Of a stretch of DNA of 64,000 bases, positions 29,006 to 37,586 are shown one piece after another; positions within the stretch are counted from its first letter, which is position 1; each line of letters begins with the position of its first letter. The notes beneath the pieces were generated by a model. The model was not told the DNA's origin, did not search any database, and saw nothing but the letters and a program-made list of their open reading frames with translations. This DNA comes from Deltaproteobacteria bacterium. Its GTDB lineage: Bacteria; Myxococcota_A; Polyangia; Polyangiales; Polyangiaceae. The stretch lies in NCBI GenBank assembly GCA_003235365.1, contig QJWJ01000431.1, positions 1 through 64,000 on the forward strand, given 5' to 3'. The translations under genes were made by a program, and so were the position numbers.

Positions 29006-29449
29006 GTGGCCATCAAGATCTTGGCTTTGAACGGGCCAAACCTGGACCGGTTGGGCAAGCGTGAGCCGAGCGTCTACGGCTCGCAGACGCTCGCCGACAT
29101 CGAGCGGCAATTGTCGGAATTGGCGGCGCGTTTGGGGGTCGAGCTCGAATGTCGGCAGTCGAATCACGAAGGCTTTCTGATCGATTGGATCGGTGCGGCC
29201 CAGGACGATGGTTTCGCCGGCGTGCTGATCAATCCCGGCGCGTACACCCACACCAGCTGGGCGCTGCACGACTGCATCAAGGGTGCGGGGATACCCGTCG
29301 TGGAAGTCCACATTTCCAATCCCGCCGCGCGCGAGTCGTTCCGTCATCAGTCCTGCGTCGCCCCCGCTTGCATTGGGACCGTCGCCGGCTTTGGCGTGCA
29401 GTCCTACGCGTTGGCATTACAGGCTTTGGCAACGCGCTTGAAGGCGTGA
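29006..29449 (+). CDS. aroQ: 3-dehydroquinate dehydratase, type II
   Basis: 147-aa enzyme converting 3-dehydroquinate to 3-dehydroshikimate in the shikimate pathway. All family motifs are present: LNGPNLDRLGKREPSVYG with the active-site Arg and Tyr, NPGAYTHTS, and EVHISNPAARESFRHQS followed by GTVAGFG. GTG start at 29006, 9 bp after the Roadblock gene. The length is typical of the dodecameric type II enzyme. Confidence 0.96.
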   Translation: MAIKILALNGPNLDRLGKREPSVYGSQTLADIERQLSELAARLGVELECRQSNHEGFLIDWIGAAQDDGFAGVLINPGAYTHTSWALHDCIKGAGIPVVEVHISNPAARESFRHQSCVAPACIGTVAGFGVQSYALALQALATRLKA

Positions 29450-29539
29450 GGCCGCTTCGCGTTTCGCCATCCAACCGTTTGGCGGTGTGCAGGATGAAGG
29501 CCGTGGGCACCGAGCTGAAGCCAAGCCCTGGGAGGGCAA

Positions 29540-30598
29540 GTGGCTGAGCCTCGCTCCTGGCTCGAGCGCGCCCGGGACGGCGATCGGCGTGCGCTGGGGC
29601 GCTTGTGTCGACTGCTCGAAGAAGGTGATCCGAGCGCGCGAGCAGAAGTCTACGCAACGGACACTTCATCCACCCAGGTCATTGGCGTTACCGGCAGTCC
29701 TGGGGTTGGCAAGAGCAGCCTGGTCGCCGCGTTGCTGAGCCAATTGACGCAGCGCCACGACCGGGTGGGCGTGCTCGCCGTCGATCCGTCGAGCCCGTTC
29801 AGCGGCGGAGCGATTCTGGGCGATCGGATCCGCATGCAGCGGTTTGCGCAGGAGCCGGGTGTGTTCATCCGTTCCCTGGCCAGTCGAGGTTCCCTCGGCG
29901 GGATTGCACGGGCGACGGCTGACATGGTCCGCGCGCTGGTCGCCTGGGGGGCTGGCGCGGTCGTCGTCGAGACCGTCGGCGTGGGGCAAGACGAATACGA
30001 CGTGATGCTGGTCGCTGACACGACGTGTCTCGTCGTCGCGCCGGAGCAGGGAGACGACGTGCAGGCGAACAAGGCCGGCATCATGGAGGTGGCCGACGTC
30101 ATCGCCGTGAACAAGGCAGATCTCGGCGGTGCTGCTCGTGCGGCGTCGTGGTTGCGCGGCGCGATCGCTCTGGGCCAGAGCTTGCTCGACAGCGACGCTG
30201 AGCGGCAGCACCACTCCAACGCCCCGTTGTTTGGGCACCACGCCCAGCCGCACCCCGACGAGCAGGCCACAGGGGTTCAGTTCCGAGGACCGGGGTCCAC
30301 CTGGTTACCACCGGTCGTCGAATGCAGTGCCACCACCGGTCGAGGCGTCAGCGCCTTGCTGGACGCACTGGGCGCGCATGGCGAGTGGCTTCGCAGTGAG
30401 GCGGGCCGCGACACGCGCGATCGGCGACGTGTTCACGCTGCGCGGCGACGGATTGAGGTGGCGGTGCTCGACCGAGTCAATGCATTGCTGCCGGATGCCG
30501 TCTCGGCGCAGGCCGAGCGTCTTGCTGCGGGCGGGACGCACCCTGACGAGTGCGCATTCACGTTACTGGAGCAGTTGTCCAACGCCTCGAAGGGCTGA
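29540..30598 (+). CDS. second MeaB-type G3E GTPase
   Basis: 352 aa from GTG 29540. P-loop GVTGSPGVGKSS, signature LAVDPSSPFSGGAILGDRIR, ETVGVGQDEYD and NKADLGG. It differs from the MeaB at 26156 in the signature (GDRIRM rather than ADETRM) and has a His-rich insert near residues 215-245 (AERQHHSNAPLFGHHAQPHP). The form resembles G-domains paired with other acyl-CoA mutases such as isobutyryl-CoA mutase. No mutase gene is adjacent, so the client is unknown. Confidence 0.88.
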   Translation: MAEPRSWLERARDGDRRALGRLCRLLEEGDPSARAEVYATDTSSTQVIGVTGSPGVGKSSLVAALLSQLTQRHDRVGVLAVDPSSPFSGGAILGDRIRMQRFAQEPGVFIRSLASRGSLGGIARATADMVRALVAWGAGAVVVETVGVGQDEYDVMLVADTTCLVVAPEQGDDVQANKAGIMEVADVIAVNKADLGGAARAASWLRGAIALGQSLLDSDAERQHHSNAPLFGHHAQPHPDEQATGVQFRGPGSTWLPPVVECSATTGRGVSALLDALGAHGEWLRSEAGRDTRDRRRVHAARRRIEVAVLDRVNALLPDAVSAQAERLAAGGTHPDECAFTLLEQLSNASKG

Positions 30599-30613
30599 GT
30601 GTCCGAACCCCAT

Positions 30614-31492
30614 TCAGGGGCCGTGGCTGCCTCGGACGCCCAGGGCCAACCATGCGTGCACCTGCTTGTCGTCGACGCCGCGGTCGCCGGGACAGCTGAG
30701 GCCGTCGGGGCAGGTGATCTCGTCGGTCAAGAACATGCCGACAGCGCCCGCGAGAAACGGACCGAGCGTGAGGTGATCGGTCAGGCTGAACGGCAGCCCC
30801 CCTTCGAGCGCCAAGTGCGGCCCGCCGAGCTTCTCTTCGACGCGGATTGGTGCCATCGAATCCGGGCCACTGCCCATGCCGGGCACCGTGATCACCTGAG
30901 TGACGGTACCCCTCAGCCACTCCCAACCGATGACGGCGCCCATCCACGCCGAAGCCTCGTCCGAGCCGTCGAAGAAGTACATCGCTTGTGCGCCGAGCCG
31001 CAGGCTGCTCCATTCGCATTGGACGACGTCGTCGGTGCAATCGTCGCCTGCCGGCCCGAGCCCGGCGCCCGCCTCGAGCCCGATCCACCAATCGGGGCTG
31101 GTGCGGTATCCGAGGTCGAACGCGATCGGTACGCGAAAGTCACCGATCCCGCTCAAGTCACCGCTGCGCGCTTCTCGTCCGAGCAGCGTCAGCCCCCCAT
31201 CCGCTTTGCCCAGTGGCAGTTCGATCCCCAGCTTCAATCCCCACTGCCAACCGGTCTCAGGCAGGCCCGACACCGGTTCGCTCGACATTGCGGGCGACTC
31301 GTCGAGCTCGCCAGTCCTGCCCTGGACGGGGATGCCTCCCTCAGAGGTTGCCGAAGCGTCGAGCGATGGCGATTCGGCGTGGGCGGGAGAGGCGAAGAGC
31401 GCGGCGACCACGAGGGCCGAGCCGCTGCTTCGGACCACTCCGGGGGCCCAGCAAGTCGTCGTTCGTGCGGCGCGAGCGTGTTCGGTCTTCAC
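30614..31492 (-). CDS. predicted outer-membrane beta-barrel protein
   Basis: 292-aa exported protein. An Arg-rich N-terminus precedes a signal core SALVVAALFASPAHA ending near residue 40. After a Ser/Glu linker come alternating strands (WQWGLKLGIELPLG; PIAFDLGYRTSPDWWIGLEAG; SLRLGAQAMYFFDG). Two Cys pairs are present (DDCTDDVVQCEW and TCPDGLSCPGD). No family recognised. The layout resembles the protein at 27660-28433, but paralogy is not shown. It is convergent with the second MeaB-type gene, 15 bp apart. Confidence 0.75.
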   Translation of the reverse strand: MKTEHARAARTTTCWAPGVVRSSGSALVVAALFASPAHAESPSLDASATSEGGIPVQGRTGELDESPAMSSEPVSGLPETGWQWGLKLGIELPLGKADGGLTLLGREARSGDLSGIGDFRVPIAFDLGYRTSPDWWIGLEAGAGLGPAGDDCTDDVVQCEWSSLRLGAQAMYFFDGSDEASAWMGAVIGWEWLRGTVTQVITVPGMGSGPDSMAPIRVEEKLGGPHLALEGGLPFSLTDHLTLGPFLAGAVGMFLTDEITCPDGLSCPGDRGVDDKQVHAWLALGVRGSHGP

Positions 31493-31742
31493 GTTGCGGT
31501 TTTAGAACCGTGGGCGCCTGTCGTCACCTGTCTTGTACTGCATTGTTCTGGCCCGATTGGTGGTCGCGCCACCCACCCGCGTTTGCACTGCCACTGGAGC
31601 CGGGTGCACCGGCTTGATGGGTCGTCCGCGCGACCTGTGCGCGCCGACGAGAGCGACTGAATTCTGTCGTGTCGAGCAGCGTCCCAGTGCAGTAGGGTTG
31701 CCTTCGGCGCGAGGGGACCGTGTCGGATTAGGAGTCTTCTGA

Positions 31743-34685
31743 ATGATGCTTCGTAAGCTTGGGGTGTTTGTTGGATTGTGTTCCGTGGTTTCGCTCGCAT
31801 GCGCGACCAAGGACGAGCAAAAGACAGGGCAGCCCGTCGAACAGGACTCGGGGGGCGCGGACACCGACGACACGCCGCAAACAGACGATGGGCAAGAGCC
31901 GAGCGATGCCGGCACCCCGCCGGTCGACGCCAGCGCGGACGATGAGGACTCGGGCTCCGGGTTCGTTGCCAACGCCAACGAAGGCGGCGTGGACATCGTG
32001 GTCCCCGACGCCGGCCAGACCTTCTCGGTCAGCGGCACGCTCAAAGTCGGCAAGACTCTCTACACCGACACCGACACCGCCAACGTCGACAACATCCGGA
32101 TCCGTAACGATTCGGTCGATCCCGACGATCCATCCCAAGACACATCGCAGCTCATTTCGAGCCCCAGCACCGTGGGCGGCTACATTGGCCCAATCCCCAA
32201 GTTGGACGCCGATGGTGAACCGATCCAGATCGGTGAAGACGACGACGGGATCCCCATCTACGAAACCATTCCCGACGACGTCGACTACTACCGCGTGACG
32301 CTGGCGGCAGGGCAAGCGGTCACGTTGTTTCGCGCCGAAGCATCGAAACCGTCTACTCCGTTGGCGGATCTCGACTTGTTCTTGCTCGACATCAAGACCA
32401 AGGAGATCGTCGAGGACTCCCAAGGCGCCGGGGACAAGGAACAGGTCGTGGCGAAGACCACGAACACTTATTGGGTCGCGGTTCAGCGCTACGACGAAAT
32501 GGGCGAACCCCCTGACGGTCAAGCCATCTACTCGTTGGCAGTCGGCATCACTCAGCCGTCGGCAACCCAGATGAGCATCAACTCCCAACGGTTGAGCGAA
32601 AACTGGGACGCCGTGCCGTTCGAGGTGGTGGTGGCGCCGTCGTTTGGGCCGCAGAGTGCGGAACTCGCTCAGCTGGTCAAACCCATCAATCCCGTCGATG
32701 AGACGGGGTACCAACTGATGCGCATCGACGATGGTTCACCGATCCTTCCCCAAGGCGGTTCGGCGGCCCGGCAGAGTCTGATGGCGATCAAGAAGCTGCG
32801 AAAGATGAGCGGCCTAGCGAGCGTTTGGCCCAATTACAGGTACCAGCGGCTCGGCGCGCCGGTCGTCGACGATCCGCTGCTGTCGTCTCAGTGGCACTAC
32901 GACCAGATCGACCTTGCCCCGGCGTGGGCGGCGTCCGATCTCACCGCCAACGGCAAACGCGGGCAGGGGGTCGTGGTCGCCGTGCTCGATACGGGCGTTG
33001 CGCTGGGCCATCCGGACTTCGTCAACGGCGACGGCAGCAGTCAGCTCACCGACACGGGGTTCGACCTCATTTCCGACCTGGACGTCGCGGCGGACGGCGA
33101 CGGCCCTGACAACAACCCCGACGACCCCGGCGACGGTCGCAGTCAGGGTGACAGCTCGTTCCATGGTACACACTGCGCCGGCACCATCGCCGCTGCGACG
33201 AACAACGGCGTGGGCGCCGCTGGCGTTGCCCCCAACGCCAAGATCATGCCAGTGCGCGTCCTGGGCCGTGGCGGAGGAACGTTGGAAGACATCCGTCAGG
33301 GTGTGCTGTACGCCGCGGGGCTGGACAACTCCACGGGAGAGAAGCCGTCGCGCAAGGCAGACATCATCAGCATGAGCCTCGGCGGGCCCGGTGTCAGCGA
33401 CGCGATGACGGCGGCAGTTGCCGCTGCCAACGCCGAAGGCGTGATCGTCATTGCAGCCGCAGGCAACTCGAACGCGCCCGCCGACTTCTTCAGCCCCGCA
33501 GGTGTGCCCGGGGTGATCACCGTGTCGGCGACCGATTTCAACCGCGAAAAGGCCTTCTATTCGAACTTTGGAAACGGGACTGGCGTGGTGGACGTGGCCG
33601 CACCCGGTGGTGACACCGGTGCCGATGCGAACCTGGACGGGCAACCCGACGGTGTCGTCAGTTTGGTGTTCAAGAACAACGGCAATACCCAATACGCCTC
33701 GTACCAAGGCACGTCGATGGCGTGTCCGCACGTGGCAGGCGTCGCGGCCCTGATGAAGTCGATCTGGCCGGAAATGGGGCCGCAGCAGTTCCGCCAAGCG
33801 TTGCCCAGCATCACCATCGACATCGGTGACGAAGGAGAGGATCCCGTGTTCGGTCACGGCCTGATCAACGCGAACCTCGCCGTTGCTTTCGCCATGGAAC
33901 AGGCCGGTGAAGAGGTCTCGACGGATCCCGTGCTGAGCCTGTCGACGACTGTCCTCGACTTCGGGGGTGACCTCACCAGCATGCCACTGGCGATTGGAAA
34001 CACCGGTCAGGGGACGCTCGAGATTACCGCGGTCACGCCGAGCGAGCCGTGGGTGTTGCTCGATGCGGGCGGTCTCGAAGAGGGGACCAACACGATCAGC
34101 GTCCAGAGAAATGCGTTGAGCGAGGGCGTGAATACGGCATCGATCACCGTGGAGAGCAACGGTGGGACTCAGGTCATTTCCGTGCGCGTGTTCGTGGGTG
34201 AAGAGCCGACTGGAGGCGACATCGGGCTGGTTTACGTGCTGCTCGTCGATCCGACGTCGGGTGATCAAATGGCGCAAACTGCGACCGCGCTCGACGTGGG
34301 GTATGCGTTCGAACTCGAAGACGTCCCCGCGGGCAAGTACTACCTCGTGGCCGGCACCGATCAACGCGACACGTTCTTCTTGGGCAACGATGGCGACGCC
34401 TACGGGGCGTTCCCCGTCGCTCAGGATCCGCAGCTCATCTGTCGCTTCCAACCCGAAGATGATCCCGAATGCCCACAACTCACTGACGCCGAAAAGGCGG
34501 ATCCGAATCTCACCGGCGTGACGATTCCGATTCAGTACCTGCTCGATCTCGGCGCGGAACAGGAAGAAACCGAGGACGTTTCCGACGCCGACGGGGGAGT
34601 GACGGTGTCGGGTTTCTCGGTGGCCATGACGCCGACGAAGCGCCCCATGCGCATCCGCCGCGCCAAGCTCGAACGCCATCACTGA
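31743..34685 (+). CDS. subtilisin-like (S8) serine protease lipoprotein
   Basis: 980-aa secreted peptidase. The N-terminus has a lipobox ending at Cys20 (VVSLAC), followed by an Asp/Ser-rich linker. A pre-peptidase-C-type domain (about 170-270, DVDYYRVTLAAGQAVTLF) lies before the catalytic domain, followed by a propeptide-like region. Catalytic residues are Asp416 (AVLDTGVALGHPDF), His474 (SFHGTHCAGT) and Ser658 (GTSMACPHVAG), with Asn in AAAGNSN. A BACON/choice-of-anchor-like beta domain follows (about 735-820), then a carboxypeptidase-regulatory-like region. An AGGAG site lies about 7 bases before ATG 31743. Substrates unknown. Confidence 0.92.
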   Translation: MMLRKLGVFVGLCSVVSLACATKDEQKTGQPVEQDSGGADTDDTPQTDDGQEPSDAGTPPVDASADDEDSGSGFVANANEGGVDIVVPDAGQTFSVSGTLKVGKTLYTDTDTANVDNIRIRNDSVDPDDPSQDTSQLISSPSTVGGYIGPIPKLDADGEPIQIGEDDDGIPIYETIPDDVDYYRVTLAAGQAVTLFRAEASKPSTPLADLDLFLLDIKTKEIVEDSQGAGDKEQVVAKTTNTYWVAVQRYDEMGEPPDGQAIYSLAVGITQPSATQMSINSQRLSENWDAVPFEVVVAPSFGPQSAELAQLVKPINPVDETGYQLMRIDDGSPILPQGGSAARQSLMAIKKLRKMSGLASVWPNYRYQRLGAPVVDDPLLSSQWHYDQIDLAPAWAASDLTANGKRGQGVVVAVLDTGVALGHPDFVNGDGSSQLTDTGFDLISDLDVAADGDGPDNNPDDPGDGRSQGDSSFHGTHCAGTIAAATNNGVGAAGVAPNAKIMPVRVLGRGGGTLEDIRQGVLYAAGLDNSTGEKPSRKADIISMSLGGPGVSDAMTAAVAAANAEGVIVIAAAGNSNAPADFFSPAGVPGVITVSATDFNREKAFYSNFGNGTGVVDVAAPGGDTGADANLDGQPDGVVSLVFKNNGNTQYASYQGTSMACPHVAGVAALMKSIWPEMGPQQFRQALPSITIDIGDEGEDPVFGHGLINANLAVAFAMEQAGEEVSTDPVLSLSTTVLDFGGDLTSMPLAIGNTGQGTLEITAVTPSEPWVLLDAGGLEEGTNTISVQRNALSEGVNTASITVESNGGTQVISVRVFVGEEPTGGDIGLVYVLLVDPTSGDQMAQTATALDVGYAFELEDVPAGKYYLVAGTDQRDTFFLGNDGDAYGAFPVAQDPQLICRFQPEDDPECPQLTDAEKADPNLTGVTIPIQYLLDLGAEQEETEDVSDADGGVTVSGFSVAMTPTKRPMRIRRAKLERHH

Positions 34686-34695
34686 GGAAGAGCAT

Positions 34696-34727
34696 CCGTC
34701 GCTCCCGTCTCTGACGGGAAGCGACGG
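34696..34727 (+). terminator. hairpin after the subtilase gene
   Basis: CCGTCGCT-CCCGT pairs with ACGGG-AGCGACGG, a 13-bp stem with a one-base bulge and a 5-base loop, 10 bases after the stop. No T-tract follows, so it may be a Rho-independent-like end or an mRNA-stabilising hairpin. Confidence 0.5.
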
Positions 34728-34975
34728 TGCCGGGCGCTCCTCGCCATTGCAGGAACCTGGGGCGGCGTGGGACAGTGAGGAGGCGCGATGGGCTCGCTTG
34801 CGTCGACCGCAATCACGACACCGAGTGTTCGGCGGAGGCGATCGTCATCGAAGGAGTCTCGGCTGCGCGGTGGCGTCCATCGACGTCACAATGCCGGCGC
34901 GAGCGCATCCCCCCATTTGCCCTCGCCCGGTGGATTTGCGATGGAGGGTAAGCGGTTTGTTGCTACACAGACGGC

Positions 34976-35362
34976 ATGAGGAACCGAGCCATGACGAACG
35001 GGTGGGGGGGGCTGCGGCGTTGCGTTTGGACCGCGACGGTCGCGAGTTTGGCGGCACTGGGGTGCAATGCCTGCAATTCAACCCCAGAGGCTAACACACC
35101 GCCGACGGTGACCGTTCCGTCGGCGAGTGAGTCAGGGTCGGGCGCTGGTGGGGCCGCGCCAGCCCCCGCTCCGTGTCAGACCGGAGGCTGCTCGGGAGAG
35201 TTGTGCCAGGAGCCGGGGACGTCGGCACCAACGTTCACCACGTGCGAGTACAAGCGCGAATGGGATTGTTACAAAACAGCGACCTGTGGCAGGGACGCGA
35301 ACGGGCAGTGCAACTGGGTAACGACCCCCGAGCTCGAAAAGTGCCTGGCCGTGTCGCGCTGA
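34976..35362 (+). CDS. small lipoprotein with eight-cysteine cluster
   Basis: 128 aa. Signal region with lipobox LAALGC (Cys30), then an Asn/Ser/Gly/Ala/Pro-rich linker. A compact C-terminal domain (about 67-125) contains exactly eight cysteines (CQTGGCSGELC ... CEYKREWDC ... CGRDANGQC ... C). This resembles the eight-cysteine-cluster domain found in myxobacterial lipoproteins; function unknown. Start ATG 34976; an in-frame ATG at 34991 is possible. It is monocistronic. Confidence 0.75.
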   Translation: MRNRAMTNGWGGLRRCVWTATVASLAALGCNACNSTPEANTPPTVTVPSASESGSGAGGAAPAPAPCQTGGCSGELCQEPGTSAPTFTTCEYKREWDCYKTATCGRDANGQCNWVTTPELEKCLAVSR

Positions 35363-35594
35363 GTCATCGCACCATCGCTCTTCTTGCGGTTGCCGGCGCT
35401 TGGGGTGCTTTGCCAGCGTGACTTCGGGCGGGCTTCCATCGCTGGTGTTTCCGCTCGCTGAGCACGGCGACCACCGAGGAAGCACCAGAATTGCAGAGAG
35501 TGCCGAGGCAGATTTCGCGCAACCGAGCTGAGTTGCCCACCGCTCACCCGTCGGGGTAACGGAGAGCCGGTCCAGATCTCTCTGCCGAGGCACA
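35363..35594. other. non-coding gap before repeat copy 2
   Basis: With the repeat that follows, this makes a 379-bp gap between the eight-cysteine lipoprotein and the convergent Pro/Thr-rich lipoprotein. Apart from the repeat I see no gene, hairpin with T-tract or promoter here. Confidence 0.5.
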
Positions 35595-35743
35595 AGAGCG
35601 GCAATCATGTTGATTGCCGCGACAAATCAACAACCCAGAGCACCGAGCTAGAGTGCCCGAACGTGGCCCCGAAAAACACCCTCACCCCCGCTGGGGCTAT
35701 TTTTCTGGGCATTTCCGCGCACCGGCAAACTGATCAGTGCTCT
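35595..35743 (+). repeat. dispersed intergenic repeat, copy 2
   Basis: 149 bp matching copy 1 at 14877-15033 in the same orientation. The left part (AGAGCGGCAATCATGTTGATT, hairpin, CAACCCAGAGCACCGAGCT) differs by only a few bases; the centre diverges; the right part (GTGGCCCCGAAAAACACC, ATTTTTCTGGGCA, ACTGATCAGTGCTCT) is again alike. AGAGCACCGA (35637) and the right end AGTGCTCT form an inverted repeat. The right end supplies the TAG stop of the minus-strand lipoprotein gene. Confidence 0.75.
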
Positions 35744-36314
35744 AGTCCTGGCCGGGGAGGCGCTTTTTCGACACACCCTTCCGCTCGCGAAACTTGCGCT
35801 CCACCTTGGGAGGATTCGTCGTCGGTGGAGGGGTAGTCGCTTTCGGCGGCGTGGTCGCGACGGGTGGGGGTTTTGGCACCAACGACTTGGTGTCGTCTTT
35901 CGGTGGAGTCGTGGTTTTCGGTGGAGTCGTGGTCTTTGGAGGAGTTGCCGTCTTCGGTGGTTCTTTGGGCGGTGTCGTCGACTTGGGAGTCGAGGCAGCC
36001 GGCGGCGTGTCGACCAAGCCCTTCTTTTCCGAAGGCGGAGCAGAGAGGGCGGGGGGAGGCGCGGAGCCTGCCGCTTCCGCGGGGCCGGACGCTTCGGCTG
36101 CAGGGTTCGGTGCTTTGGCGGGATCTTCGTCCTCGTCGTTTTCTCCGTTCGCCTCTTCCTCGATGGGTTCGATGGCGGCCGGCGTCGGTGCCGGTTCGGC
36201 GGCGAGCTGCTGGCTGCCGACCTCTTCTTCCGCGGGCTTCTTGCAGCCCACGGCGAGACCCAAGCCGAACAGAAGAACGAAAGACGACAGCGAACCACGG
36301 CCAAGATTGCTCAT
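35742..36314 (-). CDS. Pro/Thr-rich repeat lipoprotein
   Basis: 190 aa from ATG 36314, which has a GGAG site six to seven bases upstream. Signal peptide with lipobox LAVGC (Cys24). The rest is low complexity: an acidic Glu/Asp segment (about 35-60), an Ala/Pro segment, then repeated TTPPK units, ending in a basic patch (KVERKFRERKGVSKKRLPG). No folded domain is visible. It could span the periplasm or cell wall as a flexible linker. The stop codon is shared with the end of repeat copy 2. Confidence 0.65.
   Translation of the reverse strand: MSNLGRGSLSSFVLLFGLGLAVGCKKPAEEEVGSQQLAAEPAPTPAAIEPIEEEANGENDEDEDPAKAPNPAAEASGPAEAAGSAPPPALSAPPSEKKGLVDTPPAASTPKSTTPPKEPPKTATPPKTTTPPKTTTPPKDDTKSLVPKPPPVATTPPKATTPPPTTNPPKVERKFRERKGVSKKRLPGQD
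35897..35960. repeat. coding tandem repeat (18-bp unit) in the lipoprotein gene
   Basis: About three and a half copies of an 18-base unit (TTCGGTGGAGTCGTGGTT on the plus strand), encoding TTPPK-type hexapeptides on the minus strand. Such near-identical units are prone to copy-number change. Confidence 0.6.
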
Positions 36315-36669
36315 TCGATACTCCATCCTCGCCCTAACTACGTCCGAACCCTCGGTGGACTCCCCAGGCGTGACAGAAAGTACCACGCTCATCGCCTCCG
36401 CAGGCTGCAAAAAACTGCCACGGGGCGGCCCGGCTCGACTGTTCTGGTTCCCGAGTCACGCTTCGGGCCAGCGGCGATCACCGGGTCCGTGAAACTGGTG
36501 ACTTGCAGAAGATCGGCGCGACCTCAACGGGCCTCCTCGAAGCCGCGCCGGTGTGTGTGATCGTCGCCGACTGCCCACGTGCGCCCCAGCGGCGACTCGT
36601 ACTGCTTCGCCCAAGGGCGTCCGATGCGTCGCGTGACGGCGGTCGACCCGGACCTGCCGAGCGCGTCCG
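36315..36669. other. gap between nth and the Pro/Thr-rich lipoprotein gene
   Basis: 355 bp. No frame with domain-like sequence was found, and no clear hairpin or -35/-10 pair. It presumably holds the lipoprotein promoter on the minus strand and the 3' end of the nth transcript. Confidence 0.4.
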
Positions 36670-37518
36670 TCAGGATCGCTTGGTCGAGCGCGCCGCCTTC
36701 TTGGAGGAACGGACGGACGACGTGCGCGACGACTTCGGGCTTTGCGGGGCCTTGCCCGGTGTCGCAGCTTGGCCAGACGCCGCTTTGGTTTTCGGTTGCG
36801 CTTTGCCTTTGCGCGGGGGTGCCGTAGATGGTTCCAGCGGTGGCGGTCGCTTGGGCGGTTTGCGGCCGACGTTCTCGGCGGCAAACGCACTGGGGCACGT
36901 GTCGCTGATTGAACAACTGGCGCACGCGGGTTTACGAGCGGTGCAGATCCGCCGTCCGTGGAAAATCAGGGTGTGGGATAGGTTATCCCACTGATCGCGC
37001 GGAAACAGCGTCATCAGATCCGACTCGATCTTGTCGGGTGTCGTGTTCTTCGTCCAACCGAGTCGTTGCGAGATGCGCTGGACGTGCGTGTCGACGACCA
37101 CGCCTGCCGGGGCGCCAAACGCGACACCGAGCACGACGTTGGCCGTCTTTCTACCGACCCCGGGTAGTGCCACGAGGTCGTCCAGATTGCAGGGGACTTC
37201 GCCGCCGTGTCGTTGCTGCAACCGCTGTGAAAGGCCGACGATGTTCTTGGCCTTCTGTCGAAACATCCCGAGACGGCCGAGCGCCTGTTCCACGTCAGCC
37301 GTCGCCGCGCTGCCGAGCGCCTCGGGATCGGGCCAGCGCCGAAACAGCTCGGGCGTGACCTGATTGACGGCGACGTCGGTGCTCTGCGCGCTCAGCACCG
37401 TGGCGACGAGCAGTTCGAACGCGGAGCGGTGGTCGAGTTCGCAGTGGGCGTCGGGGTGCGCCGTTTGCAGGGCTCGGAACGTATCCGGTGCGTTCTTCTG
37501 CGCCTTGGACTTGGTCAC
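36670..37518 (-). CDS. nth: endonuclease III with long basic tail
   Basis: DNA glycosylase/AP lyase for oxidised pyrimidines. The 282-aa product has the helix-hairpin-helix LPGVGRKTANVVL with catalytic Lys124, Asp143 in VVVDTHVQR, and the [4Fe-4S] pattern C192-x6-C199-x2-C202-x5-C208. Typical enzymes end there, near 210-220 aa. This one adds about 65 residues rich in Lys, Pro and Ser (KAQPKTKAASGQ; RSSKKAARSTKRS), probably a disordered DNA-binding tail. It lies 68 bp after gyrA on the same strand. Confidence 0.94.
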   Translation of the reverse strand: MTKSKAQKNAPDTFRALQTAHPDAHCELDHRSAFELLVATVLSAQSTDVAVNQVTPELFRRWPDPEALGSAATADVEQALGRLGMFRQKAKNIVGLSQRLQQRHGGEVPCNLDDLVALPGVGRKTANVVLGVAFGAPAGVVVDTHVQRISQRLGWTKNTTPDKIESDLMTLFPRDQWDNLSHTLIFHGRRICTARKPACASCSISDTCPSAFAAENVGRKPPKRPPPLEPSTAPPRKGKAQPKTKAASGQAATPGKAPQSPKSSRTSSVRSSKKAARSTKRS

Positions 37519-37586
37519 TGTTCGCCTGGCGTTGGGGCCTCTTCAGGGGGCGTTGGAGTGCTCACATGCAGCGAGCGCCCTGGGGG

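Noticed and set aside
27660-31492. The two beta-barrel genes as a recent duplication
   Set aside because: Both share signal, acidic or Ser-rich linker and strand pattern, but I cannot align them convincingly by eye.
35897-35960. CRISPR-like repeat array
   Set aside because: The 18-base units are in frame, encode TTPPK peptides, and have no spacers.
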